From contig DASVWG010000276.1 in the NCBI GenBank assembly GCA_036389695.1, positions 1 to 7,151 of the forward strand: 7,151 bases of DNA. Reading direction: 5' to 3'. Source of the stretch: JALZHR01 sp036389695 (lineage in GTDB: Bacteria; Acidobacteriota; Blastocatellia; Pyrinomonadales; Pyrinomonadaceae). Of the stretch, positions 1-5,483 are shown piece by piece. How positions within the stretch are numbered: position 1 is the first letter of the stretch; each line of letters starts with the position of its first letter. The notes under the pieces are model-generated. The model ran no database searches. It saw only the letters and a list, made by a program, of their open reading frames with translations, and was not told the origin of the DNA. The translations under genes and the position numbers were made by a program.

Positions 1-501
1 GTCGAGCCGTTGAAGGCGTTTCCGCTGAAAAAAGATTTGGTGACGGACGTCGCGTGGAATTACGAAGTCAAAAAGCGCATCAAAAAATTCAAGCCGCGCG
101 CGCCCGACGCGCCGGACGGAACGTGGCGCATGCAGCAGGAAGACATCGACCGCGTGCAGGAATTTCGCAAATGCATCGAATGTTACCTGTGCCAGGACGT
201 CTGCCACGTTCTGCGCGACCATCATAAACACGAAGAATTTATCGGTCCGCGATTTCTGGTTTACGCGGCGGCGCTGGAAATGCACCCGCTCGATACCGAA
301 AACCGGCTGGAAGAATTAAAGGAAAATTTCGGCATCGGCTACTGCAACATCACCAAATGCTGCACGAAAGTTTGCCCCGAACACATCACGATAACCGACA
401 ACGCGATTATCCCGCTCAAAGAGCGCGTCGTGGACGAATTTTACGACCCGATTAAAAAACTCGTGCGGATTTTTCGACCGAAGAAAAAAGACAACAAATA
501 A
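1..501 (+). CDS. sdhB: Succinate dehydrogenase/fumarate reductase iron-sulfur subunit, 3' part (5' end outside window)
   Basis: Electron-transfer subunit of complex II, passing electrons from the flavoprotein FAD to quinone at the inner membrane. The frame is open from base 1 (VEPLKAFPLKKDLV...), so the TTG at 10 is not the start. The N-terminal [2Fe-2S] ferredoxin domain lies upstream of the window, and 166 residues of a protein usually about 230-250 long are visible. Numbering the fragment from its first residue, CIECYLCQDVC supplies Cys58, 61, 64 and 68, and CNITKCCTKVCP supplies Cys115, 121 and 125. These spacings (3-3-4, then 6-4) match E. coli SdhB. By that family pattern Cys58/61/64/125 hold the [4Fe-4S] cluster and Cys68/115/121 the [3Fe-4S] cluster. 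Cys120 is an extra adjacent cysteine. The protein ends in a basic tail (RPKKKDNK). An sdhA-like gene would be expected upstream but cannot be seen. Fumarate reductase cannot be excluded from this fragment. Confidence 0.93.
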   Translation, partial: VEPLKAFPLKKDLVTDVAWNYEVKKRIKKFKPRAPDAPDGTWRMQQEDIDRVQEFRKCIECYLCQDVCHVLRDHHKHEEFIGPRFLVYAAALEMHPLDTENRLEELKENFGIGYCNITKCCTKVCPEHITITDNAIIPLKERVVDEFYDPIKKLVRIFRPKKKDNK

Positions 502-583
502 AAGTTTTGAATTTTGAGTTGAAACGAATCATTTAAAATTCAAAACTCATAACTCAAAATTTTTTTAAAATTGCGGAGCGATT
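502..583. repeat. Inverted repeat A, 7-base tandem units, terminator-like (core 504-566)
   Basis: AT-rich inverted repeat filling the gap between sdhB and the TPR gene. The left arm carries two units, TTTTGAA (505-511) and TTTTGAG (512-518). The right arm carries AAAATTC, AAAACTC, ATAACTC and AAAATTT (535-562), also with period 7. Two mutually exclusive stems are possible: 504-515 or so with 535-546 (about 12 bp), or 510-520 with 551-561 (11 bp). The second is followed by a run of seven T (560-566) and looks like an intrinsic terminator. One of five architecturally alike but sequence-unrelated spacers in the window. Confidence 0.75.
575..578 (+). promoter_or_regulatory. Shine-Dalgarno GGAG for the TPR gene
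   Basis: GGAG lies 5 bases before the ATG at 584 and fixes that start. It sits just outside the right arm of inverted repeat A, after the T run, so the hairpin need not block it. Confidence 0.6.
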
Positions 584-1075
584 ATGTTTGAGTTAAAACC
601 CATACATCCGGAAGCCGTCGCCGCGGCGCTCGAAAAGGCGAAGCATTATCGCCTTCTCAACGAGCCGGGCGCGGCGGAAAGCATCTGCCTCGACATCCTG
701 CGCGTCGAGCCGGACAATCAGGAAGCGCTGGTCACGCTCGTTTTGGCGATGAGCGACCGCTTAGCCAGAGATTACGCCATCGGCGACACGCAGATTCAGG
801 ACTATTTATCGCGGATTAGCGACGATTATGAGCGCGCGTATTACGCCGGAATCATCTACGAGCGCCGCGCTAAAGCAAGTTTGAGAAAAGGCTCGCCCGG
901 CTCGGAATCGACCGCTTATGAACTTTTCCGGCAGGCAATGAACTGGTTCGAAAAAGCCGAAGCCATCCGCCCGCCGAAAAACGACGACGCAATCCTGCGC
1001 TGGAACGGCTGCGCCCGAATCATCACGCGCAACAAGCTCGAACCGCGTGAGATGGACGCCGATTTTCTCGAATAA
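584..1075 (+). CDS. Small TPR-like protein of unknown function
   Basis: A 163-residue, mostly alpha-helical, probably cytoplasmic protein; no signal peptide or membrane segment is visible. Residues about 14-47 (ALEKAKHYRLLNEP followed by AAESICLDILRVEPDNQEAL) have the spacing of a tetratricopeptide repeat, ending in the typical acidic-proline turn before the next helix. Residues about 84-130 form a second, looser helical pair closing with WFEKAEAIRPP. TPR proteins usually serve as protein-protein adaptors, but no partner can be named. The start is supported by GGAG 5 bases upstream. It follows sdhB in the same direction, separated by a terminator-like inverted repeat, so it may be a separate transcription unit. 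It converges on the minus-strand gene at 1157-1414. Acidic and basic residues are mixed throughout, and composition resembles its neighbours. The TPR call is pattern-based; function is unknown. Confidence 0.82.
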   Translation: MFELKPIHPEAVAAALEKAKHYRLLNEPGAAESICLDILRVEPDNQEALVTLVLAMSDRLARDYAIGDTQIQDYLSRISDDYERAYYAGIIYERRAKASLRKGSPGSESTAYELFRQAMNWFEKAEAIRPPKNDDAILRWNGCARIITRNKLEPREMDADFLE

Positions 1076-1158
1076 AAAGAGTGAAAAAGTGAAAAGGTAA
1101 AAAGGTGAAAAAGTCAGTTGAGCTTAATTCAACAAAACTTTTTCACCTTTTCACTTTC
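1076..1158. repeat. Inverted repeat B, 8-base tandem units, probable bidirectional terminator
   Basis: Lies between convergent genes. The left arm (1081-1114) is four copies of an 8-base unit, GTGAAAAA, GTGAAAAG, GTAAAAAG and GTGAAAAA, plus GT. The right arm (1137-1158) is ACTTTTTC, ACCTTTTC and ACTTTC. The best exact pairing is 1100-1114 with 1137-1151 (15 bp), extended inward by GTTGA (1117-1121) with TCAAC (1129-1133) and outward imperfectly. The right arm runs into the TGA stop (complement of 1157-1159) of the minus-strand gene. A-rich sequence on one side and T-rich on the other suit termination in both directions. Confidence 0.75.
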
Positions 1159-1414
1159 ATCCGACGTAAGGCGCGGTTCCCGCGTCGACAATCTTCCAGA
1201 CTTCGGATTCGGGCACGAAAAACGGCTTTCTAGTGATACAGATTTTCAAAGTTTCCTTCGCCTCATCGTAAGTCGCCCGCAGATAAACTCCGAAAATCCC
1301 TTTAAATTCAACGTCGTCGCCTTCGGGAACAATGACGCCTTCATTCGCCAAATCTTTCCGCAGATGACCTAGCTCTTCTCTGGTAATACCGCCGTAATGT
1401 TTGCAGTCTGGCAT
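1157..1414 (-). CDS. Conserved-looking 85-residue protein of unknown function
   Basis: Not recognised. It is 85 residues, starting MPDCKHYGGITREEL and ending GTAPYVG. Residues about 9-28 form a charged amphipathic helix (TREELGHLRKDLANEG). Residues about 34-75 alternate hydrophobic and polar positions as in beta strands (VEFKGIFGVYLRATYDEA, LKICITRKPFFVP). There is no signal peptide or membrane helix; the only cysteines are Cys4 and Cys59. It is chosen over the overlapping plus-strand frame because a strong GAGGAG lies 6 bases before its ATG, while the plus-strand frame starts inside an inverted repeat. It lies downstream of the tRNA-Ala gene on the same strand but behind a terminator hairpin (1481-1501), so it probably has its own promoter; no convincing one was found. 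Function cannot be assigned. Confidence 0.72.
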   Translation of the reverse strand: MPDCKHYGGITREELGHLRKDLANEGVIVPEGDDVEFKGIFGVYLRATYDEAKETLKICITRKPFFVPESEVWKIVDAGTAPYVG

Positions 1415-1420
1415 AAGAAA

Positions 1421-1426
1421 CTCCTC
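1421..1426 (-). promoter_or_regulatory. Shine-Dalgarno GAGGAG for the 85-residue protein
   Basis: CTCCTC on the plus strand reads GAGGAG on the minus strand, 6 bases before the ATG at 1414. It is the strongest ribosome-binding site in the window and decides the coding strand of this region. Confidence 0.75.
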
Positions 1427-1476
1427 GGTGAATTTATATCTGATTGAATTTTAACAGGAAACCGGCAACGAAACGG

Positions 1477-1501
1477 AAAAGGGCAGCCGCGACGGCTGCC
1501 C
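1477..1501 (-). terminator. Intrinsic terminator of tRNA-Ala
   Basis: GGGCAGCC (1481-1488) pairs perfectly with GGCTGCCC (1494-1501) around a GCGAC loop. Read on the minus strand this GC-rich stem comes 20 bases after the tRNA 3' end and is followed by four T (complement of 1477-1480). The T run is short, so termination may be partial. Confidence 0.6.
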
Positions 1502-1521
1502 CAAACTATTAAAATCTAAAG

Positions 1522-1594
1522 TGGAGACGAGGGGGATCGAACCCCTGACCTCGTGAATGCCATTCACGCGCTCTCCCAGCTGAGCTACGTCCCC
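1522..1594 (-). tRNA. tRNA-Ala, anticodon GGC
   Basis: Read on the minus strand the 73 bases fold as a full cloverleaf. The acceptor stem GGGGACG pairs with CGTCTCC, including the G3-U70 wobble that marks alanine tRNAs. There is a D arm GCTC/GAGC, an anticodon stem CGTGA/TCACG with the seven-base loop ATGGCAT, variable bases AGGTC, and a T arm AGGGG/CCCCT with loop TTCGATC. The anticodon GGC (complement of 1559-1561) reads GCC and GCT alanine codons. The discriminator base is A73; the next bases are CTT, so CCA is not encoded and must be added after transcription. The gene is divergent from queA. Confidence 0.97.
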
Positions 1595-1629
1595 GTGTTT
1601 TCAAAACGTGAGCCTTCCGGCGAAAAATT

Positions 1630-1658
1630 AATATACCAGCCGAGCCGCCAATACGCAA
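1630..1658 (-). promoter_or_regulatory. Candidate sigma70-type promoter for tRNA-Ala
   Basis: On the minus strand TTGCGT (complement of 1653-1658) and TATATT (complement of 1630-1635) are separated by 17 bases. The -10 box matches the consensus at five of six positions, the -35 box at three of six. Transcription would begin near 1622, leaving a leader of roughly 28 bases before the tRNA. Sequence matching only. Confidence 0.45.
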
Positions 1659-1661
1659 CCG

Positions 1662-1690
1662 TTGAGCATTTGGTTTTATCTTGCTAGTCT
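1662..1690 (+). promoter_or_regulatory. Weak candidate promoter for queA
   Basis: TTGAGC (1662-1667) and TAGTCT (1685-1690) are 17 bases apart, upstream of queA in the divergent gap shared with the tRNA. The -35 box matches at four positions, the -10 box at only three. It would leave a leader of about 7 bases before the ATG at 1704, so a near-leaderless message is possible; there is no clear Shine-Dalgarno site before this gene. Confidence 0.22.
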
Positions 1691-1703
1691 GTAATTTCCG
1701 TTT

Positions 1704-2738
1704 ATGTTAATTACCGATTTCGAATACGAGCTGCCTGAAGAACTCATTGCGCAGCAGCCGCTTGCGCGTCGCGAAAATTCGCGGATGCTGGTTGTTAAGC
1801 GCGATGAAAACGTGTGGCGTGACGATAATTTCGTGAATTTTCCCGACTTTCTCAAAGCGGGCGACGTGCTGGTTTTGAATAACACGAAGGTTTTTCCCGC
1901 GCGGCTTCTGGGCGAAAAACAGACGCGTGCGAAAATCGAGCTTTTTCTGGTTCGCGAGCTTGAAAATCAAATCTGGGAAACGCTCGCGCGTCCGGCAAGA
2001 CGTTTGAAAACGGGCACGAAAATTTTTTTCGGGGAACGGCTTGAAGCCGAGATTTTGGAAAAAGCCGAGGCAGGACACTGCATTGTCAAATTTGAATCCG
2101 AAGGCGATTTTAATGAAGTTCTGGAAGAAATCGGGCAGACGCCTCTGCCGCCTTATATCAAACGCGAGGACGGCGATTTTGATAAAGACCGCGAGCGTTA
2201 TCAAACGGTTTTTGCCAGCGAGCGCGGCGCGATTGCCGCGCCGACCGCCGGACTTCATTTTACGCCCGAAGTGCTGGAAAAAATCAAAAGTTCGGGCGTC
2301 CGGGTTGTCGAAATCACTTTGCACGTCGGTTACGGAACTTTCGAGCCGGTTCGCGTCCGCGATTTAAACGAGCACAAAGTGATGGCTGAACAATACGAAA
2401 TTTCCGAAAGTGCGGCGCGGATTTTAAACGAGGCGAAATCAAATAAACAAAGAATTATCGCCGTCGGAACGACGACGACGCGCGCTCTCGAATCTTCCGT
2501 TTCAGCGGCAGACGGAAAAATTCAAAGCGGCAGGCGTCTGGCGGATTTGACGATTACGCCGGGTTATAAATTTAAGGTGATTGACGGGCTTTTGACGAAT
2601 TTTCATTTGCCGCAATCTTCTCTACTGGTTTTAGTTGCGACTTTCGCCGGTTATGAACTTATAATGAAAGCATACCGTCACGCCGTCGCTTCGCGTTATC
2701 GCTTTTACAGCTACGGCGATTGTATGCTAATTCTTTAG
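1704..2738 (+). CDS. queA: S-adenosylmethionine:tRNA ribosyltransferase-isomerase
   Basis: Transfers and rearranges the ribosyl part of S-adenosylmethionine onto preQ1-modified tRNA, giving epoxyqueuosine at wobble position 34 of tRNAs with GUN anticodons (cytoplasm). At 344 residues the protein is a usual full length for QueA. Family motifs run in order: the N-terminal FEYELPEELIAQ, LNNTKVFPARL (58-68), LPPYI (148-152), YQTVFA (166-171), GAIAAPTAGLHFT (175-187), HVGYGTFEPV (207-216), VGTTTTRALES (254-264), NFHLPQSSLL near 299-308, and the C-terminal YRFYSYGDCMLI. No key segment is missing. The ATG gives the normal QueA N terminus although no Shine-Dalgarno site is apparent. It is divergent from tRNA-Ala and followed after 2 bases by inverted repeat C, so it may be transcribed alone. 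No other queuosine genes are in the window. Confidence 0.97.
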   Translation: MLITDFEYELPEELIAQQPLARRENSRMLVVKRDENVWRDDNFVNFPDFLKAGDVLVLNNTKVFPARLLGEKQTRAKIELFLVRELENQIWETLARPARRLKTGTKIFFGERLEAEILEKAEAGHCIVKFESEGDFNEVLEEIGQTPLPPYIKREDGDFDKDRERYQTVFASERGAIAAPTAGLHFTPEVLEKIKSSGVRVVEITLHVGYGTFEPVRVRDLNEHKVMAEQYEISESAARILNEAKSNKQRIIAVGTTTTRALESSVSAADGKIQSGRRLADLTITPGYKFKVIDGLLTNFHLPQSSLLVLVATFAGYELIMKAYRHAVASRYRFYSYGDCMLIL

Positions 2739-2836
2739 TTGAGAGTCCGGAGAGTCCGGAGAGTCCAGAGAGTCAAAAGAAATTTTTTCAATTTGACTCG
2801 CGACTCTCCGGACTCTCCAAACTCTCTGGACTTCTT
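2739..2836. repeat. Inverted repeat C, 9-base tandem units, between queA and rimI
   Basis: The left arm (2741-2776) is four copies of a 9-base unit: GAGAGTCCG twice, GAGAGTCCA, then GAGAGTCAA. The right arm (2802-2828) is GACTCTCCG, GACTCTCCA and AACTCTCTG, with a shortened GACTCGC before it and GACTTCTT after it. Pairing is 2741-2746 with 2821-2826, 2749-2765 with 2802-2818 (17 bp exact) and 2770-2777 with 2792-2799, leaving a loop AGAAATTTTTTCAA and a small internal loop. It starts 2 bases after the queA stop and runs to the rimI start. There is no T tract after the stem, so it is not a classic terminator. Confidence 0.82.
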
Positions 2837-3373
2837 ATGGCAGTTTTGGATAGAATTCGTCAGTTTTTCGTGCCGTTTGAGGCGCAGGATGATTTTGAAA
2901 TCGTCGTTCCCGCGCCGCCGACCGATTACGCAATTCACACGCTGACCTCGAACCGGCTCGACGAAATCTGCCGCCTCAATCGCCGCTGTTTTAAAAAAGG
3001 CGAAAATTACAACAAACAAACGCTGACCTATCTGCTCTCCGAACCGAATACTTTGAGCTATTGCATCACGACCGAGAATAACGAAATGGTCGCGTTCATT
3101 TTTGCGACGAGCAATGTCGATGGAACGGGACACATCACGACCATCGGCGTCGCGCCCGAACATCGCCGCCGCCGGCTCGCGCAAAAGCTTCTGGTTCACG
3201 CCGAAGCCGCGATGCAGCGCCGCAAAATCAGCGTGATTCGCCTGGAAGTCCGCGTCAGCAACGTCGCCGCGCAGAGCCTTTATCGACAATTCGGCTACGC
3301 GACGGTGCAAAGGCTGGAAAATTATTACAACAACGGCGAAGACGGATTTTTAATGGTGAAATCGCTGTTTTAA
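2837..3373 (+). CDS. rimI: GNAT N-acetyltransferase, RimI-like (ribosomal protein bS18 alanine acetyltransferase)
   Basis: GNAT-fold enzyme using acetyl-CoA, most like RimI, which acetylates the N-terminal alanine of ribosomal protein bS18. It has 178 residues, somewhat longer than usual RimI (about 150) because of an N-terminal segment of roughly 30 residues. Features: strand ITTIGVAPEH (100-109), the cofactor loop region RRRRLAQKLL (110-119), and the RimI-type end RLEVRVSNVAAQSLYRQFGY (135-154) followed by ENYYNNGEDGFLMV. The cofactor loop normally reads R-x-x-G-x-G/A; here the expected glycine is Arg113. Start: the frame is open upstream to an ATG at 2720, but that would add 39 residues translated from inverted repeat C (ESPESPESPES), so ATG 2837 is preferred. 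Upstream support is only a weak GGA (2828-2830) in the repeat's right arm. The exact substrate is inferred from the C-terminal motif. Confidence 0.82.
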   Translation: MAVLDRIRQFFVPFEAQDDFEIVVPAPPTDYAIHTLTSNRLDEICRLNRRCFKKGENYNKQTLTYLLSEPNTLSYCITTENNEMVAFIFATSNVDGTGHITTIGVAPEHRRRRLAQKLLVHAEAAMQRRKISVIRLEVRVSNVAAQSLYRQFGYATVQRLENYYNNGEDGFLMVKSLF

Positions 3374-3505
3374 TATGATGTCAAAAATTAATCCCGGCAA
3401 ATTATTCACAGTAAGCAAGACTGTCAAGATTTATTGAAATCTTCGACTAAATTATCTTTATCGAGCGCAAATAAAATCAGAAGCAAACTTACATTATTTT
3501 AATTC
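3374..3505. other. AT-rich intergenic gap before thiE
   Basis: A 132-base AT-rich spacer without an open reading frame of note and without tandem-unit arms. It contains a perfect 7-bp AT-rich hairpin, AAGATTT (3426-3432) with AAATCTT (3437-3443) and loop ATTG, with no T run after it. No TPP riboswitch motif and no Shine-Dalgarno site is visible before the thiE ATG. A promoter for thiE probably lies here, but I see no convincing match. Confidence 0.5.
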
Positions 3506-4123
3506 ATGCCGTTCACGCTTCCGAAAATTTACCCGATTACTGACGTTTCCATCAGCAAACTTTCTCATACGGAACAATTTAAACGACTTGTCGAAGGCGG
3601 CGCGCAGATGATTCAGTTGCGCGAAAAAAATGCTTCGCCGCGTGAGTTTTATGAATCCGCACGCGAAGTTTTGACGCTCGCCGAAGAAAGAAACGTAAAA
3701 GTTATCATTAACGACCGCGCCGATATTGCTTTTGCCTTAAAGACGGGCGTTCATCTCGGACAGGACGACTTACCGCCGCACGCGGCGCTTAAACTGTTGG
3801 GAAACAAGGCAATTATCGGATTTTCCACGCATAGCGTCAGACAGGCAATCGAAGCCGTCAAGCTTCCGGTTGATTACATCGCCGTCGGTCCGGTTTTCGC
3901 CACGAAAACGAAACAAAATCCCGAACAAGTCGTTGGACTGGAAGGCGTCGAGCGCGTGCGCGAAGCCGTCGGGAATTTTCCGCTCGTCGCCATCGGCGGC
4001 ATCACGCTGGAAAATGCCGTCGATGTTTTCAGCGCGGGCGCGGACTGCGTCGCGGTTATCGGCGACCTCGTCGGCGAGCCGGACAGAATCACCGAAAAGC
4101 TGAAACGCTTTCTAGAACTGTAA
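3506..4123 (+). CDS. thiE: Thiamine-phosphate synthase
   Basis: Couples hydroxymethylpyrimidine diphosphate with the thiazole phosphate to make thiamine monophosphate (cytoplasm). At 205 residues it is the normal length for a single-domain TIM-barrel ThiE. Motifs run in order: QLREK (37-41, pyrophosphate and Mg handling), INDRADIA (68-75), GVHLGQDDLP (81-90), GFSTHS (105-110), DYIAVGPVFATKTK (123-136) and AIGGIT (162-167). These are the ligand-binding segments of the family, and none is missing. The closing strand is CVAVIGDLV. No fused ThiD or ThiM domain is present. No other thiamine genes are nearby and no thiamine riboswitch is seen upstream, so it seems to be a stand-alone gene. TenI-like proteins share the fold, but the intact substrate motifs favour ThiE. 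No Shine-Dalgarno site precedes the ATG. Confidence 0.95.
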   Translation: MPFTLPKIYPITDVSISKLSHTEQFKRLVEGGAQMIQLREKNASPREFYESAREVLTLAEERNVKVIINDRADIAFALKTGVHLGQDDLPPHAALKLLGNKAIIGFSTHSVRQAIEAVKLPVDYIAVGPVFATKTKQNPEQVVGLEGVERVREAVGNFPLVAIGGITLENAVDVFSAGADCVAVIGDLVGEPDRITEKLKRFLEL

Positions 4124-4283
4124 AAATTTGTTTGGCAAAGTTTAAAAATAACTTGCTTTTCGCCCGCTTAATGAGTAAAAATAGAAAGAGCCTGACGGTT
4201 AGCCGAATCTAACCGCGATTTTAAAACTTCAAAGCTTGCCCCAAATCCTCTGCCACGATTTGTCCAAGGAGTAATTTCCAAAA
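4124..4283. other. Intergenic leader with hairpin upstream of pilT
   Basis: A 160-base spacer. CGGTTAG (4196-4202) pairs perfectly with CTAACCG (4209-4215) around loop CCGAAT and is followed by CGATTTT, so it could be a weak terminator for thiE or a structured piece of the pilT leader. Weak promoter-like boxes, TTGCTT (4153-4158) and AAAAAT (4177-4182), lie 18 bases apart just before it. I looked for c-di-GMP-I riboswitch sequence because of the PilT context and did not find a match. No tandem-unit repeat is present. Confidence 0.4.
4266..4271 (+). promoter_or_regulatory. Shine-Dalgarno AAGGAG for pilT
   Basis: A full AAGGAG lies 12 bases before the ATG at 4284. The spacing is longer than the usual 5-9 bases, but no closer site or better start codon is present. 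Confidence 0.5.
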
Positions 4284-5483
4284 ATGAGTTTGCTGGATAT
4301 AGCACCGATTATTGAGCAGATGCTGCTCATTTCCGATAATGTCAGCGATTTGAATTTCAGTGTCGGACAAAAGCCGCAGGTGGAAATCAGCGGCGTACTT
4401 TATTCGGCTTCGCCGCTCGGAATGAGCAAATTGACGCCTTTTCAGACCGAGATGATTGCGATGTCCATCCTGCGCGATACGCCCGAAGCCGCCGCGCAGC
4501 TGGCGCAAAGCGGAACGGCGGATTTAAGCTGGAGCCTGCCTTCGCGCTGTCGTTTCCGCGTCAATATTTTTCAACAAAGAAACTCGTATTCCATCGTCAT
4601 GCGCGTGATTCCGCACGACATTCCGACTTTTCAATCGCTCAACATACCGCCGCAGCTCGAAGACGTTTGCGGCATCCGGAACGGTCTGGTTTTAGTGACC
4701 GGTCCGACCGGTTCGGGAAAAAGCTCGACGCTCGCCGCCGTCATCGACCGCATCAACGAAACGAGAAGCTATCACATCGTGACGATTGAAGACCCGATTG
4801 AATTTCTGCACTCGCACAAAAAATCGACGATCAACCAGCGCGAAGTCGGCGCGGACACAAAAGATTTCGCGTCCGCCTTACGCGCCGCGCTGCGTCAAGC
4901 GCCGAAAGTTATTCTGGTCGGCGAAATGCGCGACCTCGAAACGGCGGAAATCGCGCTCGAAGCTGCCGAAACCGGGCACCTCGTTTTATCGACTTTGCAC
5001 ACGATTGACGCGGCGAAAACCGTTGACCGCATCATCGGTCTGTATCCGAAAAACGAAGAAAAAATCATCCGCATGCGGCTCGCGCAAACGTTTCGCTACA
5101 TTATCTCGCAGCGTCTTATCCCGAAAGCGAACGGCAAGGGACGCGTCGCGGCGGTCGAGATTTTAAAATCGAATCCGCGCACGCGCGAATACATCGAACG
5201 CGGCGAAAGCGACGGCAAAACCTTGCTCGACGCAATGCGCGACGGCGAGATTGACGGAATGCAGGATTTCGATACGGTGATTCGGCAGATGATTGAACAG
5301 GAAACCATCACGCTTGAAGACGGACTTTCGTTTGCCACCAACCAAAACAATCTGCTGTTGCAGCTGAAAGGACTTTCCTCGACCGAAGATTACGCCAACG
5401 CGCTGCCGAAACCCAATCCGGGAGTCGCGCTGCCGCTGCCGCCGCAAGCGCCGAAAAACTCCGTGCTCGATATGATTGAATAA
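4284..5483 (+). CDS. pilT: PilT/PilU-family type IV pilus retraction ATPase
   Basis: Hexameric secretion-type ATPase that works at the cytoplasmic face of the inner membrane and powers pilus disassembly and twitching motility. It has 399 residues; P. aeruginosa PilT is about 344 and PilU about 382. The N-terminal PAS-like domain includes SDLNFSVGQKPQVEISG (21-37). The RecA-like domain has Walker A GPTGSGKSS (140-148), Asp box IVTIEDPIEF (165-174), Walker B VILVGEMRD (209-217) and His box AAETGHLVLSTLHT (227-240). The continuation to YIISQRLIPK (272-281) and VEILKSNPRTREYI is the PilT C-terminal pattern; the family's usual R-x-D-P-D before Walker B reads RQAPK here. No tetracysteine zinc motif is present, unlike PilB/GspE. 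The last 30 residues are a proline-rich tail ending LDMIE. The zinc-ribbon gene follows 114 bases downstream across inverted repeat D. PilT versus PilU cannot be settled by eye. Confidence 0.93.
   Translation: MSLLDIAPIIEQMLLISDNVSDLNFSVGQKPQVEISGVLYSASPLGMSKLTPFQTEMIAMSILRDTPEAAAQLAQSGTADLSWSLPSRCRFRVNIFQQRNSYSIVMRVIPHDIPTFQSLNIPPQLEDVCGIRNGLVLVTGPTGSGKSSTLAAVIDRINETRSYHIVTIEDPIEFLHSHKKSTINQREVGADTKDFASALRAALRQAPKVILVGEMRDLETAEIALEAAETGHLVLSTLHTIDAAKTVDRIIGLYPKNEEKIIRMRLAQTFRYIISQRLIPKANGKGRVAAVEILKSNPRTREYIERGESDGKTLLDAMRDGEIDGMQDFDTVIRQMIEQETITLEDGLSFATNQNNLLLQLKGLSSTEDYANALPKPNPGVALPLPPQAPKNSVLDMIE

Noticed and set aside
10..12. TTG as the start of the iron-sulfur subunit
   Set aside because: The frame is open from base 1 with family-like residues, and a whole N-terminal domain is expected upstream.
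1118..1372. Plus-strand open frame of 84 codons
   Set aside because: It starts inside inverted repeat B, has no ribosome-binding site, and overlaps the minus-strand frame that has GAGGAG at good spacing.
1433..1438. TATAAA on the minus strand as a -10 box for the 85-residue gene
   Set aside because: It would start transcription at or inside the Shine-Dalgarno site, and no -35 box lies at proper spacing.
1707..2324. Long minus-strand open frame of 205 codons
   Set aside because: It lies wholly opposite queA, which has all family motifs; the composition is that of a shadow frame.
2720..2836. N-terminal 39 residues of the rimI frame as part of the normal protein
   Set aside because: They are translated from the repeat units and overlap the end of queA; ATG 2837 gives a sensible GNAT start. 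Kept only as a finding.
2735..3310. Minus-strand open frame of 191 codons
   Set aside because: Opposite the acetyltransferase gene and running through inverted repeat C; no recognisable protein features.
3374..3505. TPP riboswitch upstream of thiE
   Set aside because: The conserved thi-box sequences are not visible in the gap.
4124..4283. c-di-GMP riboswitch upstream of pilT
   Set aside because: The conserved core segments of the GEMM-I class are not found; only a simple 7-bp hairpin is present.
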